Shown here: positions 9,901 to 24,890 of the stretch, piece after piece
Layout of the letters: every line of letters begins with the position of its first letter
Numbering within the stretch: position 1 is the stretch's first letter
NCBI GenBank assembly: GCA_026225945.1
Contig: JAMJFZ010001133.1
Location: 16,146,001-16,210,000 of the forward strand
DNA: 64,000 nucleotides
Source: Cricetomys ansorgei
Taxonomy: Eukaryota > Chordata > Mammalia > Rodentia > Nesomyidae
Reading direction: 5' to 3'
Notes under the pieces: generated by a model
The model's database searches: none
What the model saw: only the letters and a program-made list of their open reading frames with translations
Told to the model about the DNA's origin: nothing
Program-made: the position numbers and the translations under genes

Positions 9901-12900
9901 TCAGAATAAGCCATACAAAAGACTACTTACAGCAAAATTCCAGTTACACGAAAAGTACAAAACAGGCAAATATTCTATGACAAAATGAACTATGACAAAA
10001 TGGAGAGAGTGAGGAGAGCAATTATTTGCTGAGTTAGCCATTGAGTACTGTGCTCCGCTCCAGCTCACCACACATAGACTAAAACTGGCCCCTGTGGCAT
10101 GCAAATTGGTAGTATTCCTAGTTTTCAAAAAGCACCTTCCATAAAAAATAAATTTGAATACTGAAAGACTAAAGTTGTGATGGTAACTGCACAAGTATGA
10201 GCATGTTAAAGAGCACCAAACAGATGGGCATGGTGGTGCGTGCCTTTATAGTAATTCTTGGGAGGCAGAGGCAGGCAGACTCCTTAGAGTTCCAGGCCAG
10301 CCTGGTCTACATAGTGAGTTCCTATGCACCAAGTAGCAACCCTTAAATGGATAGGATTTGGGCTAGATCTTAGCTCACTGGTAGAGTGCTTGCCTAGAAT
10401 GTGAAAGTCCCAAATTCCCTGAACTACAAAAGAAAAGGAGAGGACTTAAATTTTATATGAGTTAGATCTCACAGTCAAGTCCAAAATTGAAAATCAAGAG
10501 ATCTTTATTTTAAAAACAAAACAAAAAAACCCTCAAATTTCTTAAGTTAGAGATGTAGCTCAGTTTGGTAAAGCACTTCCCTCGGGTACAGGACACATCC
10601 CGGCTCAATCCCCAGATCCCCAGTGCCACATAAAGAGGCATGGCACTACATCCCAATGTTCAGAAGGCAGAGGCAGGAAGATTAGTTCTAGGTCGCCCTT
10701 GGCTTCACTTTAAACGTGAAGTTGATAAAACACTGAAGTGGATACCTGTCTGCACGCCAGCGTCCTTCGCGGGAGAGGCTGCGGAAGGGGCAGCCGCACT
10801 TGTCTCGTCAGCAGCAGCCTCGGTGTCACTTCGTGAACTGGAAACATCACTGGACGCTTTGTAATCCACGCGTGCTGTGTCAGAGCGCAACGGGAAACAG
10901 ACCTTAGAACGGCACTGCGCGCACTAACAAGCTCCGTGTGGGGGCTGGCGGCGCAGCTGCGTGCAAGCGTCTGCCTGCCGCACGGCCCTGTCTGAGCCCC
11001 TGCGTGGAAGGCTGAGGATACAGCAGCAGCTAAGACTCTTCAGCTTTATCACCAAAGGCTGGACTTACAGTGTAGCCTAAATTCATTATTAAGTTAGCTG
11101 CACTTTTAGCACTTGCTAAATTTAAAAATCTAAGAATGAATATTAAAGTAGACATTTTACCTATGTTAGGATTACTATGAAAATTTCTGTGAAAGACACT
11201 GCAAAGTGTAATGTTTCAAGGCACCTCTCTAAATATTAAAGGTGGCTTAGGTGAAGGCTTCAGTTCCTTTAAAATATTTAGTTAATGTGTGTTTTTAAGG
11301 AATTAAAATAGGCAAATATTTAAAATCATCTTCAAAATCAAAACTATAAGTAAAATTCTGATTAGTCACCTACCACCAAGATTTTTAATCAGCCTGGATG
11401 CATCATGTCCTTTCTGAGTCAGTTCTCGGATTCTCTGCTCCTGTTTCAGTCTCTGCGCCAATTCCTGAGCTCGCTGCATTGTGTGGAATAACTCATTTGT
11501 CTTCAGAGTCATGATTTCCTGTCAAGATTGACATACACAGCAAAACAATTACCAAGTGACTGAATGAAGTAACTGTTTCCATTCGGTACAAATGCTCACG
11601 CTTTCCTTCCATATCAGGTACTGGTCTAAATATCAGCTGGAGAACAACGGGGCAAAGTTGTTGGGTTTTAGAGATTACAGTTCTAACAGCTTTTGTTTCT
11701 ACTGTGTGTGAGACAGTACACCAGGCTGCTCTTGAACTCCCAAATGCTGGGATTGCAGGTGTGCACCACCACCGTGCCCAGTCTACTCAATAAAGCTGGA
11801 GTGCAGACCATATTTCCCTTTCCTGCATCCCATTTGTGAAAGGCACCGAGTGAAACCAGCAAGGAAGTACAGAATCTGCTTGCTTTCTTTGAGACAGAGC
11901 TTCTCTGTAACTCTGGCTGTCCTGGAACTCACTCTGTAGACCAGGCAGGCCTCAAACTCAGAGATTAACCTGCCTCTGCCTCCTTAGTGCTGGGATTAAA
12001 GGCCTGTGCCACCACCACCTGGCCCAGACTTTGCTTTTAAAGCTGACAACTGAATTATCACTGGATGATCTGCTTTGTCAGGTCGGCTCAAACACAGACC
12101 CTGACCTACCCTACCTGCCTTGTCTGAATCAGTAGGTCATCAACTCTTTGAAAAGGCTATTACTGAGCCCAAAGACAATCTCTAACACAAATTTCACCAG
12201 CAATCCCAGCTAAGCCTTACTCTAATATCTAGAATCATTATTACTTTAGATTTATTTAGGAGGTTGGGGAGTTGGTAATAGCTGTACTAGTGTGTACGTT
12301 AAAGGTCAGAAGTCAACTTTTAGAGTTATTTCCTAATGGAAATAGATTCCACATAGATTCCAGGTACCGATGGCCCTCCTACAGGCCCAATACCTAGAGT
12401 TATTAGTAGGTTACATGTACCTACTGTCTAGACCACAGTGAAGCACAGTGAAGAAGGTGCATTCACCCCAACCACCTCCCATTAGCAGGCCAAACGTGCA
12501 GTGCCTGAGACCTGGACCATGTGAGGCGTGCAGCTTGGCCAAGCCTCCCTCCCCCTCACTCAGCTTCAGGACCCCACATGTAGCTACACCATCAAGTCGC
12601 CTGCAGATGCACAGCTTTTTACCTTTTCGCTATGAAACCTACTTCTTTTTGTTTCTGCTTAAGAATGTCCTCTTCATACTGCCTCTGCATTTCTTCCCGT
12701 TCCCGGGCTAAGCGAAGCTCCTCTTCCTGCTCTTCCTTCTTTCTTTGTTCTTTTTCCAATCGCTTCTTCCTGCGGTTCTCTTCTACCTGAGCTGTGATTG
12801 CTTTCTAGTCACAAACAATCACAAGTTACTGTCATAAATAAAAATTCACGCATAACTGATCTGATGATGAGAATACATTTTATTAGCTACACACTAATAG

Positions 12901-15900
12901 GGTGTAGGGAGAGGGTGGGGGAGAATTGTGTTTCCTAACCTATGTATCAGAAAAAGAATCAACTAAAGAAATAATCTCAAGTATTCAGCACGCTGCTTGA
13001 TAAATGGGAGATGCTCCAACTTTGAGTAGGCCCGCTGAGTGCCTACTACGCTGGGCACAGTGCTGCCTGCTGAGTGCCTACTGTGTCCCCTGCTACTCAG
13101 AAGATTGAGGTAAGAAAATGGTTTGCGCCACATTTGAGCAATATAGCAAGAGCTCATTTCATCACAGAAACACAAACATACTCTTCAGAGAAAAGAGAAC
13201 ACCGAAAGTCACTCAGACTAAGTGCCTCCAGTGTTAGACTGAAATGTGCTTTAGTATCAGTCTTATATTACCTGTATATTATACACCTTACAGTACTATA
13301 TTGCTCAGTTGGAAGTTTATTTTGATTTTTATATGTTTCTCTAAGGAGAAACTAGCCAAAGTTCATGACAATACTAACTCATGTATACAACATACTCATT
13401 TAAAGGTTCCACCAGAAAGTAGGCAGCATGGCAATAATACTGCCGGGTTCTCAGTCCAAGCTTAATTCTTATATGATGCCAGTTGTGTTAGAGACTGGAT
13501 TTATAGCAAAACAGAATTGGACCCAAGCCGAACATTTCTATCAGAATTTTTGCCTGGGTGTGGTGGTATATTGCCAGTAATCCTGGGATATGGGAGGGAA
13601 AGACAGGAAGATGTGGAATTAGACCAGCCTTGGCCACATAGCAAGTTCAAGACCAACATAAACTACATTAAATCTTGTCTCAGGAAAAAAAAAAAAAATT
13701 CTGTTTTCTTAGGCATACGTTGGCCATGATCATGACTTTAAGGCACAGAACACTGTCTTACAGTGAGGCACGCTACGGACACAACATCAAGTGTTCTCAA
13801 CGTAATACCTGATGTTCTAATTGTTTTTGTCGGCGTCTTTCTCGCTCTTCAATCTGTGCTGGGTCCAAGAGTGCAGTCATAGAACGGAGAAAGCTGGGAT
13901 GATACAAACATTAATTACTCAGAATTCCAGAAAGGTTAATCACTTTTTGCTTACGCTACATCAGCTAACCATTTCTATTTCAAAGAAAAATGCCAAACTG
14001 AAACTAACTGGACATCGTGACCGTTCCGTTTAAATGCACTTTCTTAAAGGAATGAACACTAAAAAGAAAACTTACTTTGTTCTCTGACTGTGTGACACAG
14101 CCATATCCATGACAGGTTTGGCTCTTCTTTCTTCCTCTGAAGGCTCCAGCCAGATTCCAGGTGGAGGTGTGTGAGCACCGTGGTCACCTGCCACTTCCTG
14201 CGTGTCAGGAGAGACACAGAAGGGCTCTGGATGTTGGTGTGTTAACTGGGAGGATAGTCGAGACTGAGAACCAGGATGACTCTTCAGTGAATCAAAGTGC
14301 AGTGCCCACTGGTCATGTTGCTCACCCTAACAGTAACAGATAAGAAACACTCAGGGCTTTTTCAACTATTCTCATACAAAAGCATACATGAAAACATGAC
14401 TTCTAAAGTCACCAGTGATGGCTGGAGAGATGGCTTGGTGGGCAAGCAGTGGACTGGCTGTTCTTCCAGAAGAGACCTGGGTTCAGTTCCTAGCACCCAC
14501 CCAACAGCTAGCAATTGCCTGTTACTCTAGTTTCAGGAGGTCCTATACCCTCTTCTGGCCTCCTTGGGCACTGTACACTTGGGTGCAGACACATGCAGGC
14601 AAACATCCATACAAATAAAAGTGAGTAAGATCTCGAAAAAACAAATTTAAGAAATCAAGTAGTATATGCCTCATAGAAACTAACAAAAGTGTATTTTTTT
14701 GATTCCTTGTGTAATTAGATAACCAGCCTGGGAAATTTCTTAATGCATTTCTAAGGTTTCTAAAAGCTATGTAAAACCACAAGAAATGCATTCAGTGAAA
14801 ACAGCTTCCTAAGGATAAGTGTATAATTTTAGTATTCTGATTTGCCAAATAATTTCAGAATATTTGTAAGTTTATGTGAGTAAAGACTTGGAATTTTATT
14901 TTCCCTAAAACCATAAACTTCCCAAGTTACCTTTGAATATACCATTTTCCCCTCTGTTTTCCGCTGCTGGCCATCTTCTGCTTGTTTACTCAATTCTTCA
15001 ACCCATTTCCTCTGCTGTTCATGTTTGGCAGTACTGCAAGGGCGCTCCAGCAGTCCCGCTTCCTGAACAAGCCAGTAACCAACTGAGGTCAGGCCTCTAC
15101 AATGGAAATCCTACCAAGTTGTTCATATAACTCTAACACAGGAAGGCATTTATCCCTAGGAGAATCAATGCTGTCAAAGAATCTATCATACTACGAAGGA
15201 GACTTACTGCTCTGAACTCAGAGTTGTATTTTAAACGTATACCAGTAGAAGGTATGAGACATCTAAGTATACAGAAAGTGTTTTATTTAATTGATTCTTC
15301 ATTTAAAGCAGTCTATATAAATGTAATTTTGGGAAAGAATATTCTTGTGACTACATACATCATTCATGAATTAAAAACATCGAAACAATTAAAATCACAT
15401 AGTACTTCACAGGTACTTGCTCAACAGTGTTCACAGTAGCTAGGACATGGGAACAACCCACATGGCTCTTGCCTGATGGATAATAAAATGTGACAGACAT
15501 ACACAATGAAATACTGCTCAGCAGTAAAAGGAAGAAGGAAGGAAGGAGAGAGAGAAAGGAAAGAAGGAAGAAAAAGGAAAGAAAGACAGCACTTGAATCA
15601 TGAAATGTGCAGGGAAATGAACTAGAAAATATACTGAGTGAGGTGCCTGGACACAGAAAAACCAATGCTGAATGTTCGCTCTCGTTTGTGTTTCCTAGCT
15701 CCAAATCTTTAGATGTGACTATACAACCTAAAGAAACTGCAGAAACCAGTTAAGTAAATGGGACTGTGGGGGTGGGGTGAGGGTACTCTAGTGAGAGGAA
15801 TGGCAGGTAATGTGAAGGGAAGAGGGGAGGGGGCTTCAGCTGGGGAGGAGGGAGGGAAAACAATACCGAAGGTGATGGAGAGGATAGATAAGGATGTTTA

Positions 15901-18900
15901 AAAATGACATGGGAATTATTATTTACTAATATTAGGAGGGGGATTTTATATTTACCTCAAATTATATCTAAATGTATGTATATAAATGTATATAGCTTTA
16001 ATGAAGTCATACCACTTGGGGTCATAGTTGCCTGCCCCCAAGAACCACAGACTACCAAACGAACCCCTAATACCAAGCATGAGAAACCTCCTTTCAAGTT
16101 TCTGGTCAGCAGAGTCCAAGAGATTCTCAAAACAATACAGGGCGTTTCTACTTGGTTGCCTCCCAGAACTTGAAGGTGAGTCTCTGCTGCTGAAGACACC
16201 ACATCCTTGGAGGATCTGAACTGGGACTGACCTGAAAACATCCTCCTTAAAGACTAGCTTTCATAACACAGGAAGGTAATATATAAGCTTCTAAGGGAGG
16301 AAGCAACCAATAGTCCGTAGCAAGTTGTAAAGCCACAGCGACGACCAGCACAGCAAGACATTCCCAAAGGTACAGCAGTGGTGCTTATATCTTGGCGGAA
16401 AACCAATAGCTGTCTAACTGAACTCAAGACCCACTTAACAGAAGGGAACTCATGCTTGCTACTGTAAACCTAGTCAAATACACATGGCTAATGAGATCAT
16501 GGATCTTAGAGAAGCTGCAACGTTTCCTAAACCAATACAGTTCCTAACTGTATTCTAAATATCCTTATGTCCACAGGTGAGAGCAGACTGCACCTCTCAT
16601 CAAAGCTTTCTGCAGCAGCAGCAAATCATTACAGAAAGATACAACTTGTCAAAGCCCAAGGGATACATCTACAATGCTGCACCTACATCTAAGGCTCAGG
16701 GAACATCACAGAAGAGGGAACGGGAAGACTGTGAGAGCCAGAGGAAGTTTGGTAGAGTGTGTCCTCTAGCTATGGCAGGGAAGCTACACCCATGAATGTC
16801 AATAGCGTGGCTGCCTAAAAAAGAGAAGAACGAGCTCAACAAGAGTTGACATCTCAAGGCAGACGGGGAAATCTCTAGGCCCCACCAACAGATGAAGACT
16901 TATAAGCTGAAAGAGGGAGAATTCATTTCCTCCAGGAATGAGCCCGCTGCTTATTCAATACCAAGTGGTCAGTCCTGGAAACATGTACATGCAGGCAACA
17001 CTGAACTGACTCAGCAGGCTGTATTTGTGTATGTGTTTATTGTATGTATAGTAACAATGGCTGGAGAAGACAAAGCTGTGAACTTGGCAGGGGAGCAGCA
17101 CAGGAGAGGGGAATGATACAATCATATTTTAACTGAATTTTAAAAAATTGACTTTCAATTTAAAATTACATCAAACCCCTTTGAAACCATCTGACTCATA
17201 CAAGAAGTTTAGCATACAGCTCAAAGTCCCAGTTTTTCACATGCTAACTTACCATGCTTTAAGTTTTATATACTCAGAATATTTTGCCAAATTAAAAAAA
17301 AAATCCTAGCTGTAAGCCCTTCATCCAGATAATTTAAGAGACAAAAGTTTTTATCAAGTCATCTTATTGCTTCTATGAATGAGTAGAGGAAATAAAGGGC
17401 AAAGTTATCCAGAGAGTTATTTATCCCTTAGGAACCATCCACCTTGCTGTTGTGCACGGGGTTTCTCACTGGGTCCTAGGGCTAGGCTGCATGACCAGCA
17501 TGCCCAGGGGTCTGACTCCCGCTCCCCAGTGCTGGATTATGTACTGGATTATAAACTTGCACCATCACTCGGACCCCTCTGACTATGCTATCATTTTGCT
17601 TTTGTAGATCATTTTTTTAATTCTGTGCTAGGGACTTTTGAAATACTAATTCCAATCTAGCCTTTTTGATTAAGCTCATTTCTGAGTGTCACTTGCATTC
17701 CTTCAATAAACCTAATCTCCAGATTATTCTTCATGATTATTTTAATGTTTCTAGTCAAATTTTAATATCAAAAATGATTTTTTTAGTCTTGGTTATCAGG
17801 CTCACTAGTCTGAACACCACATTGAAAGCCTTTCTACCCTAAATACACCTGGGCCTGCCTGGAGTTTACTTTGCTGGGGTTCCCTTCTTTCCCTTCTTAA
17901 TTTTTGGTTTGTGATAAGGTTTCACTATATGGTACCCCAGGCTAGCCTCCAGCCTCAGCTTCCCAAGTATGGACACTTTATGATTAATTCAGTTTCTTCA
18001 GAAATACAGTACCACTTGATCACTGCTCAACTTTGCCCATTCTTCATGGATATTCACTAATATGCTGGCAGAAGGTTTTAAGATTTTATTATTTTTAATT
18101 ATGTGAATGTGTAGGTATGTGCACACGAGTGCAGGTTCCCAGGGTCCAAAACAGTGTCAGATGCTCTGGACCTGGAGGTACAGGCATGGTGAGTCATCCA
18201 AAATAAATGCTGGCAACTGGACTCAGTCCTCTAAGGAGCAGCAGGCCCTCTTCACCACCAGCCGTCGCTCCAGCACCCGCTGTTTCAATGTCCTCTTTAC
18301 TTTTTTTTAACGTTCATAGACTCTACCTCCTTTTAATTCATGTTCGTCTTTTGAGGAGCTTACATATTGTGCTGGACAGTTTTATGTCAACTTGACACAA
18401 GCTAGGGTTATCTAAAAGGAGGAACCTCAGTTGAGAAAAGGCCTATGTAAGATCTAGCTGTAGGGCATTTACTTAATTAGTGACTGGTGGAGGGCCCAGC
18501 CCATTGTGGGTGGTGCCATCCCTGGGCTAGGGGTACTGGGCTCTATAAGAAAGCAGGCTGAGCAAGTCATGGGAAGCAAGCCAGTAAGTAGCTTCCCTCC
18601 ATGGCCTCTGCATCAGCTCCGGCCTCCAGGTTCCTGCCCTGTTTGAGCTCCTGTCCTGGCTTCCTTCGGCAATGAACTACACTGTAGAAGTGTCCCAAAT
18701 AAACCCTTACCTCCTCAACTTGCTTTTTGTCATGGTGTTTTGTTTTGTCGCAGCAATAGAAACACTAAGCCACATATTAAGGACTTTTAATAACTTGTGG
18801 CTTTAATAATTCCCAGTGTACAAGTTGGCCTTGGGCCCCAGTGAGATGGTTTGGCAAGTGAGGACATCTGCCTAACCTCATGACCCGAGTTTAATCCTGG

Positions 18901-21900
18901 ACCCACTGAGACTTGAATCTGACCCCCAATGTGGGCTGTGGTGTACAAGCACCACCACATATACACACATAAAATAAACATGTAAAAAATACATGGCAAA
19001 TGTCAGGTTACATGTATTTTACCTTAGAACATATGGGGTTTTTGTTTTTAATTAGGCAAAGTACAAAATAACTTTCTGTTGGCCAACTGCAGAACTGTGT
19101 AGTCTGATGACGGCAAGCAGCAGGAGTGTGGTTTCCGGTGGTAACGACTATTACAAGCATATTAGAACATACCCCCTTTGTGTTAGTCATGAGGGAAAGC
19201 CAAGCTGTCAATGCGGGAGGTAATCTCAAAGCCACTGATGAGTATTAACTTGGACGCACAAAAGGTATTTAAAGTGCACAGTAAAGGAACGGGCTTTTGT
19301 ATTACACAGTTCATTCTTTTTTTTCTTCAATAAAATAATATTTCTCCGGGGGCTGAAGATGTACTTCTTGCCTATTACGTACAAAAAGAAAAAGGTGCTG
19401 GGCAGTGTTGGCGCACGCCTTTAATCCCAGCACTCAGGAGGCAGAGGCAGGCGGATCTCTGTGAGTTCGAGGCCAGCCTGCTCTACAGAGTGAGTTCCAG
19501 GACAGCCAGAGTTACAGAGAAACCCTGTCTCAAAAAAAAAAAACAAAAACCACATACACAAACACACACACATCCCAAAAAAAGCCCAAGAAAAAGGCAG
19601 CACAAAACTTCTCCAAGCTTGTGTCATGCTCACAGTGCACACAGCCACTCTTCAACACTGAAGGGACAAGCAGTCCATCACGCTGTTCCCTCTTCTTTAT
19701 GCAGTCTCGGAGACCATGTGTTTTAGGTTTAGACTTCCACTACAGAGCCACAGATAAGAGCCCTCACATAAGTGTGAGGGAGTCTGGGCCCCAGCGCACA
19801 CGTGAGTGCTGGGCAGCTGAGATGGCCTGTCCATAGCCTAGCACGTGAGCTGAACCCCACAACTAGATTCTCTGAGGTGGGGCTCCACACTCAAGTGAGA
19901 AACTCTGCCTCAACATATAAAGCGGAGAGTGATCTAGGAAGACACCAGAAGTTACTCTCTGGCCTCCACATGAATGTTCACAGCATACATGCACAACTAC
20001 ATACTCGAGAATATACATACAGATATGCAAGCAAAACACACATACACGTGCAAAAAAAAGTTGAAAAGTAAAAAAATATCTAGTAATTGGCAATTAAAGA
20101 AAGAGACTCAGAATCCTTCCTTTAAGGCAAATAGGTTATACAGAAATCAAGAACTAAGGAGTTTAAACATCCAAAGTACTAACCCTTAGGACCCAACACC
20201 TGATGACTGACTAGCTCTAATAGTGCCCATCCATCAGCCCAGACAACCATTAATTTGGCAAGGAACCCGTGACAGAATGTTTGAAGAAGCAGCAGGAGAG
20301 GGAGATAGGGAAGACAAAGTATCTCTTTCTCTAAATTGAATACCAGTAAAGACCTGAAGTCCTAGAAGCACTACCTAAAGGGTACTGGCATGGAAGCATT
20401 TATGGATGCTTTGATAAGCTTGTGCTAGGTACCAAAGGTTAGTGGCAGATTTCTGTGCTATCTGAAACCCTAACAGTGTAACAGGAAACACTCTAAAAGG
20501 ACAATTGTGCCCTTCTTTTTGACTATCAGACTATTCAAACAGTGGGCCCCCAAAATAACCCTTCTGCTGGAGGAAGAGGCAGAAGCCGGAAGAGGAGCTT
20601 GTCTTCTAATGAAACATCTGGCACTTGTCAGGAGGCTGCAGACTGACGACGGTGAGGGACCACAGTGTGGCCAGCCAGATGTTTACTTACGCACACCTCA
20701 CCTTCCACTTTCACTTGTCTAGTTAAGACCCTGAAGAGCGCGCCTTTAATCCCAGCACTCGGGAGGCAGAGGCAGGCAGATTTCTGTGAGTTTGTGGCCA
20801 TCCCAGTCTACTTAGTGAGTTCCAGGACAGCCTGAGCTACCTAGTGCGACTCTGTCTCGAAAACAAAACAATACAAAACAAAATAAAGCAGAAAACAACT
20901 TGTACTGCAGATGTTTTGTGCTAAGATACACTAAGCCATAAGCAGAATGTTGGCTGGATTTGATAGTCTTACCTCAGACTGGTCAGAGATGTGAAGTTTC
21001 TCGCATACTGTTTCCGATTTTTTCCAAGGATTATTCCATTTTTGAGAAGCTTTTTCTTTCTTCTTTAAAGCAACCTGTTCATCTGTAAATAATGTCCTTT
21101 TTTAAAAAAAAATGTACAAAACTGTGAAAAAAAAAAAGAATCATGCAAACAAATCAAGACCTCCTTAAAAGAGTACAAACAGTTGTTTGTTTTGAAGATG
21201 ACTCATAAGGCAGATTAGAACTTTGAAAGATGTGGTATAAACAACAAAACATCGGATCAGAACCAAGCTTGAGTACAGCACAAACAGATATAAGAGGAGC
21301 AACTTCCCAGGATACTTTGTTATGCTAATCACTCTGCAGTCCACCTTCCTGTGTTGTTATTACTAATACTGACCATAACTGTACACTCATCCTGAGTACC
21401 TTAGCAGGCACACAGCCAAACTCGAGGGTCAGCATGCAGACTCAACCACTTCCTACCTACATCACAGACAAACTGCTGTTTCATCTGCTAACTCTTGGTT
21501 TCTTCTGTAAAATGAGAATTGTTATTGCCTGTTTCACTGTGGGGTCTTGCACAAAGTAAGGTGTTAGTCATTTGTCACTGATTGCTGAAAGTGAAACAGG
21601 AACTGAAGCTATGGGCTGGTGAGGTGGCTCATGGGTAACGGTGCTCGCCACCAAGTCTGGCAACCTAAATTCAATCCCAAACCCACGTGGTAGAAGAGAA
21701 CCAACCCTTGCTTCCTGTTCTTTGACCTATCCACACACACCCCACATCATGTTATTTTTTTAAAAATAAAGCTCCTAGTACCACCCCCGCAGCACCCCCC
21801 CCACAAACTGAAGCGAACTATTTTTTAATAAAGCCATACCTCAATCCACAGAATTTCTATAACAGAAAAACATGAATAGACGTTTAGGAATATTTGCAGG

Positions 21901-24838
21901 GCTCCAGAAGCATACTAGTGGCACACTGCTTTTGGTGCACACTGCAGTACCAAAGACACAGGGCAATGTGAAACCCCAAAGCTTCTTAGGAGTTTGCAGA
22001 GAGCTACAGAAGTCAGATGTTATCAAACAAGACTTTATAATACACTAACAGGTAACTAAATATTTCACAAGCCAACAAAGCTACAATAAAAGGTACATAC
22101 ATTACCTAGCTCTTTTTTCCACTGGGCTCTTTTTGCTTCCAACAAACTTCTATCACGTTCCCTTTCCCCCAGAGTACTGAATATGTCAGCTGGTTTCCAT
22201 TCATTCTCTCTAAGGCAAAACGCACATATAAAAACTCAGGAACTTTATCATTATGTTTCTATGTGACTGCATGAATAATTAGTAATAAGCTTTTAAATAG
22301 CCAAGCCTTCAGAGTATTTCACATGCAATGGACAAGCAAATACATAGTTTTCAGATACCCCAGAAACACATGTGAGTCACATACATGGCAATTTTCTGCT
22401 CACACTGTTGAAATGTCTCTTCAGTTCTACTGAAGACATGCTTATTCTCCTCTGAGACAGGTGACACAGACTCCTCTTTCTGCAGTAATCCTGCAACATG
22501 CACATCCTTTAGCTGACTTGGAATATTGATTAAATGCAAACTATCTTGACCTAGGAAATAAAATGCATGTTTAAATCACACCTACTGTAATACCTTAATC
22601 CTCGCATACTTCTATACAGTTGAAATAAAAGCCTTGGTAGGCATGATGGCTCATATCATAATCCTCAGGTAAAACATAGGAAAGTGGGACAAGAGGATCA
22701 CTCTGAGTTTGAGGCCAGTCTAGACAACACACCAAGTCCTAGGCTGGCAGAGTGAGACCTTGTCTCAAAAAATAAAATAAAAATAGGCAGGTGTGGAGGT
22801 GCAGACCTTTAGTCCAAGCACTCAGGAGGCAGAGGCATGCCAATTTCTGTCATTTTCAAGCCAGCCAGGGCTACACAGTGAGACCCTGTCTCAAAAAACA
22901 AACTCTTAAAGAATCCTTGAAGTGAGTATCTGCCAAAAGAAGAGAAACTGTGGGCATGATGCACACACCTGTAATCCTAACACTTAGCTGGTAGAGCTAA
23001 GAGAATCAGGAGTTAAAGGTCAGCTAAACTACATGAGGCCATCTCAGAAACAAAACACAACAGGCTAGAGATGTAGCTCAGTTGGTAGAGTGCCTGCCTC
23101 AGATGAACAGAGCCCAAGGTTTGACCCCAGCATGACATAAACCAGCATGGTAGTGCAAACCTAGAATCTCGGCATTTGGGTGGTAAGGGCAGGGAGATCA
23201 GAAGGAAGAGTTCAAGACCACCCTGAAAACAGTAACAAAAACAAGCTAACATGATCTTTTTTGTTTTGAGACAGAGTACTGATAGACTGATACTGATAGG
23301 CCAGGCTGGCCTACATGAGACCTTACCCTGAAATAGACAGATAGATACATAGATGGACAGACAGACAAGGAGAAAAATTGCAGCCCAGAGATTTAATAGT
23401 TGACTCATGGCCATAGCCATACAACCTTTTTATATAAAATAAAAAAAGAAAAGCAAAAACAGAAAGGGGCTGGGAATACCATCAAGCTGGCCTAGAACAG
23501 AGCAGAGTGCTTGCCTAGGATGCCCAAACCAGGAGAGGCCATCTCTAGCACTGCATACATAGCACCTCAGCATTCAGGAGGAGGGGCCAGGAAGACCGGC
23601 TCAGTCTCCAGCTCTGTACGGAGTCTGAGGCCAGCCTGGTTATATGAGACGTTTGACAAAACGAAACAGAAACCTCCGTTCACTCTTGCCAAAATAACTT
23701 ATAACTTAATTTATATCATTTAAAATTATATAAATGTAATTTGTAACTATATATAATTTATAATATAACTATATAATAAGTCATAACATAAAGAGAGGCA
23801 AATGCAAATAGTTAATAACAATCCATGACCTTGTTTTCTTATTTATCTGTGGAAGTTCTCTGTGAACTGTGGTCTATGCCCCCAGCTACCATAACTAAAC
23901 CAAGTGTTTTACTGAAGGTTCAGACTGTAGCTTAAACGTTGTAATTCCTCCTCTGAGTGTGCTATTCCTCTTAAAGAAGGAGCATCTAAAATGCAAGTTT
24001 CCTCAGGATTAAGTAAAATGTCTTAACTCTGGTTCTCTCACTAGACTTACAAGGAGATATAATTCTGAGCTACAATTCTAGCCTAAACAAAATCAACTTC
24101 CTTTATTTTTCAAATAACACAGACTGGGAGAAGGGGACTCCACTGTGAACATGTGGGAGCATATACAAGTTACCTGCCCCTCAAGCTGGTTGTGCGGCCT
24201 TCCATGATCATTACCAATTTGACTTTCATTTCACTATATTTAATAACACTTTTTTATTTCAAATACTTTCATAGTCACAATTCCTTAGCTCAAAGCTGAA
24301 ATCAGGTTTTTAAAATATAACCCTGATTAGTGAAGCAGAAAGTCTACAGCACTCTACTACCTCTATGGATAAATCTGATTTACACTGGTGGAAGAGCAGG
24401 ACAGCCAACCTCAGCATGAATGGAGGGACAGGAAGTACAAGCAGCAGCCAGAACAGTACTTGAGTAACCTACAGTAAAGTTGTCTCAAGATTCACTTCGA
24501 ATATCAGAAGCTTATATTTTTAAACACTTTCATGTAATTCTTTTTTTGAAATGGGATTCCACTACATGACCCAAGCTTGCCCAGCCTTGTGGTACTGCTC
24601 CTGCCTCAGTCTGCTTAACACAGGGGTTACAGGTTTGAACCCCCATCTCTGGCTTATATAAATATTTTAATTGCTGAACTATCTCTCCAGCCCCCAAACC
24701 AGCTACTTTATGATTATTTTGAGGTCAGGCATGCTTCTAATCCTAGCACTCTGGAGGCAGAGGAAGGAGGATCTTTGTGAGACCAGATTGGTCTGTGCAC
24801 AGAGTTCAGTTCCAGGACAGCTAGGGCTACATACAGTC

Positions 24839-24890
<52 letters not shown>

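Noticed and set aside
10352..10430. tRNA-like A and B boxes
   Set aside because: Belongs to an ID SINE; no intact cloverleaf or tRNA end, so not called as a tRNA gene. The same applies to the B4 heads at 10.54 and 23.06 kb.
24838..24889. Regular short repeats that could suggest a CRISPR array
   Set aside because: Simple AGAT microsatellite without spacers, in a mammalian genome.
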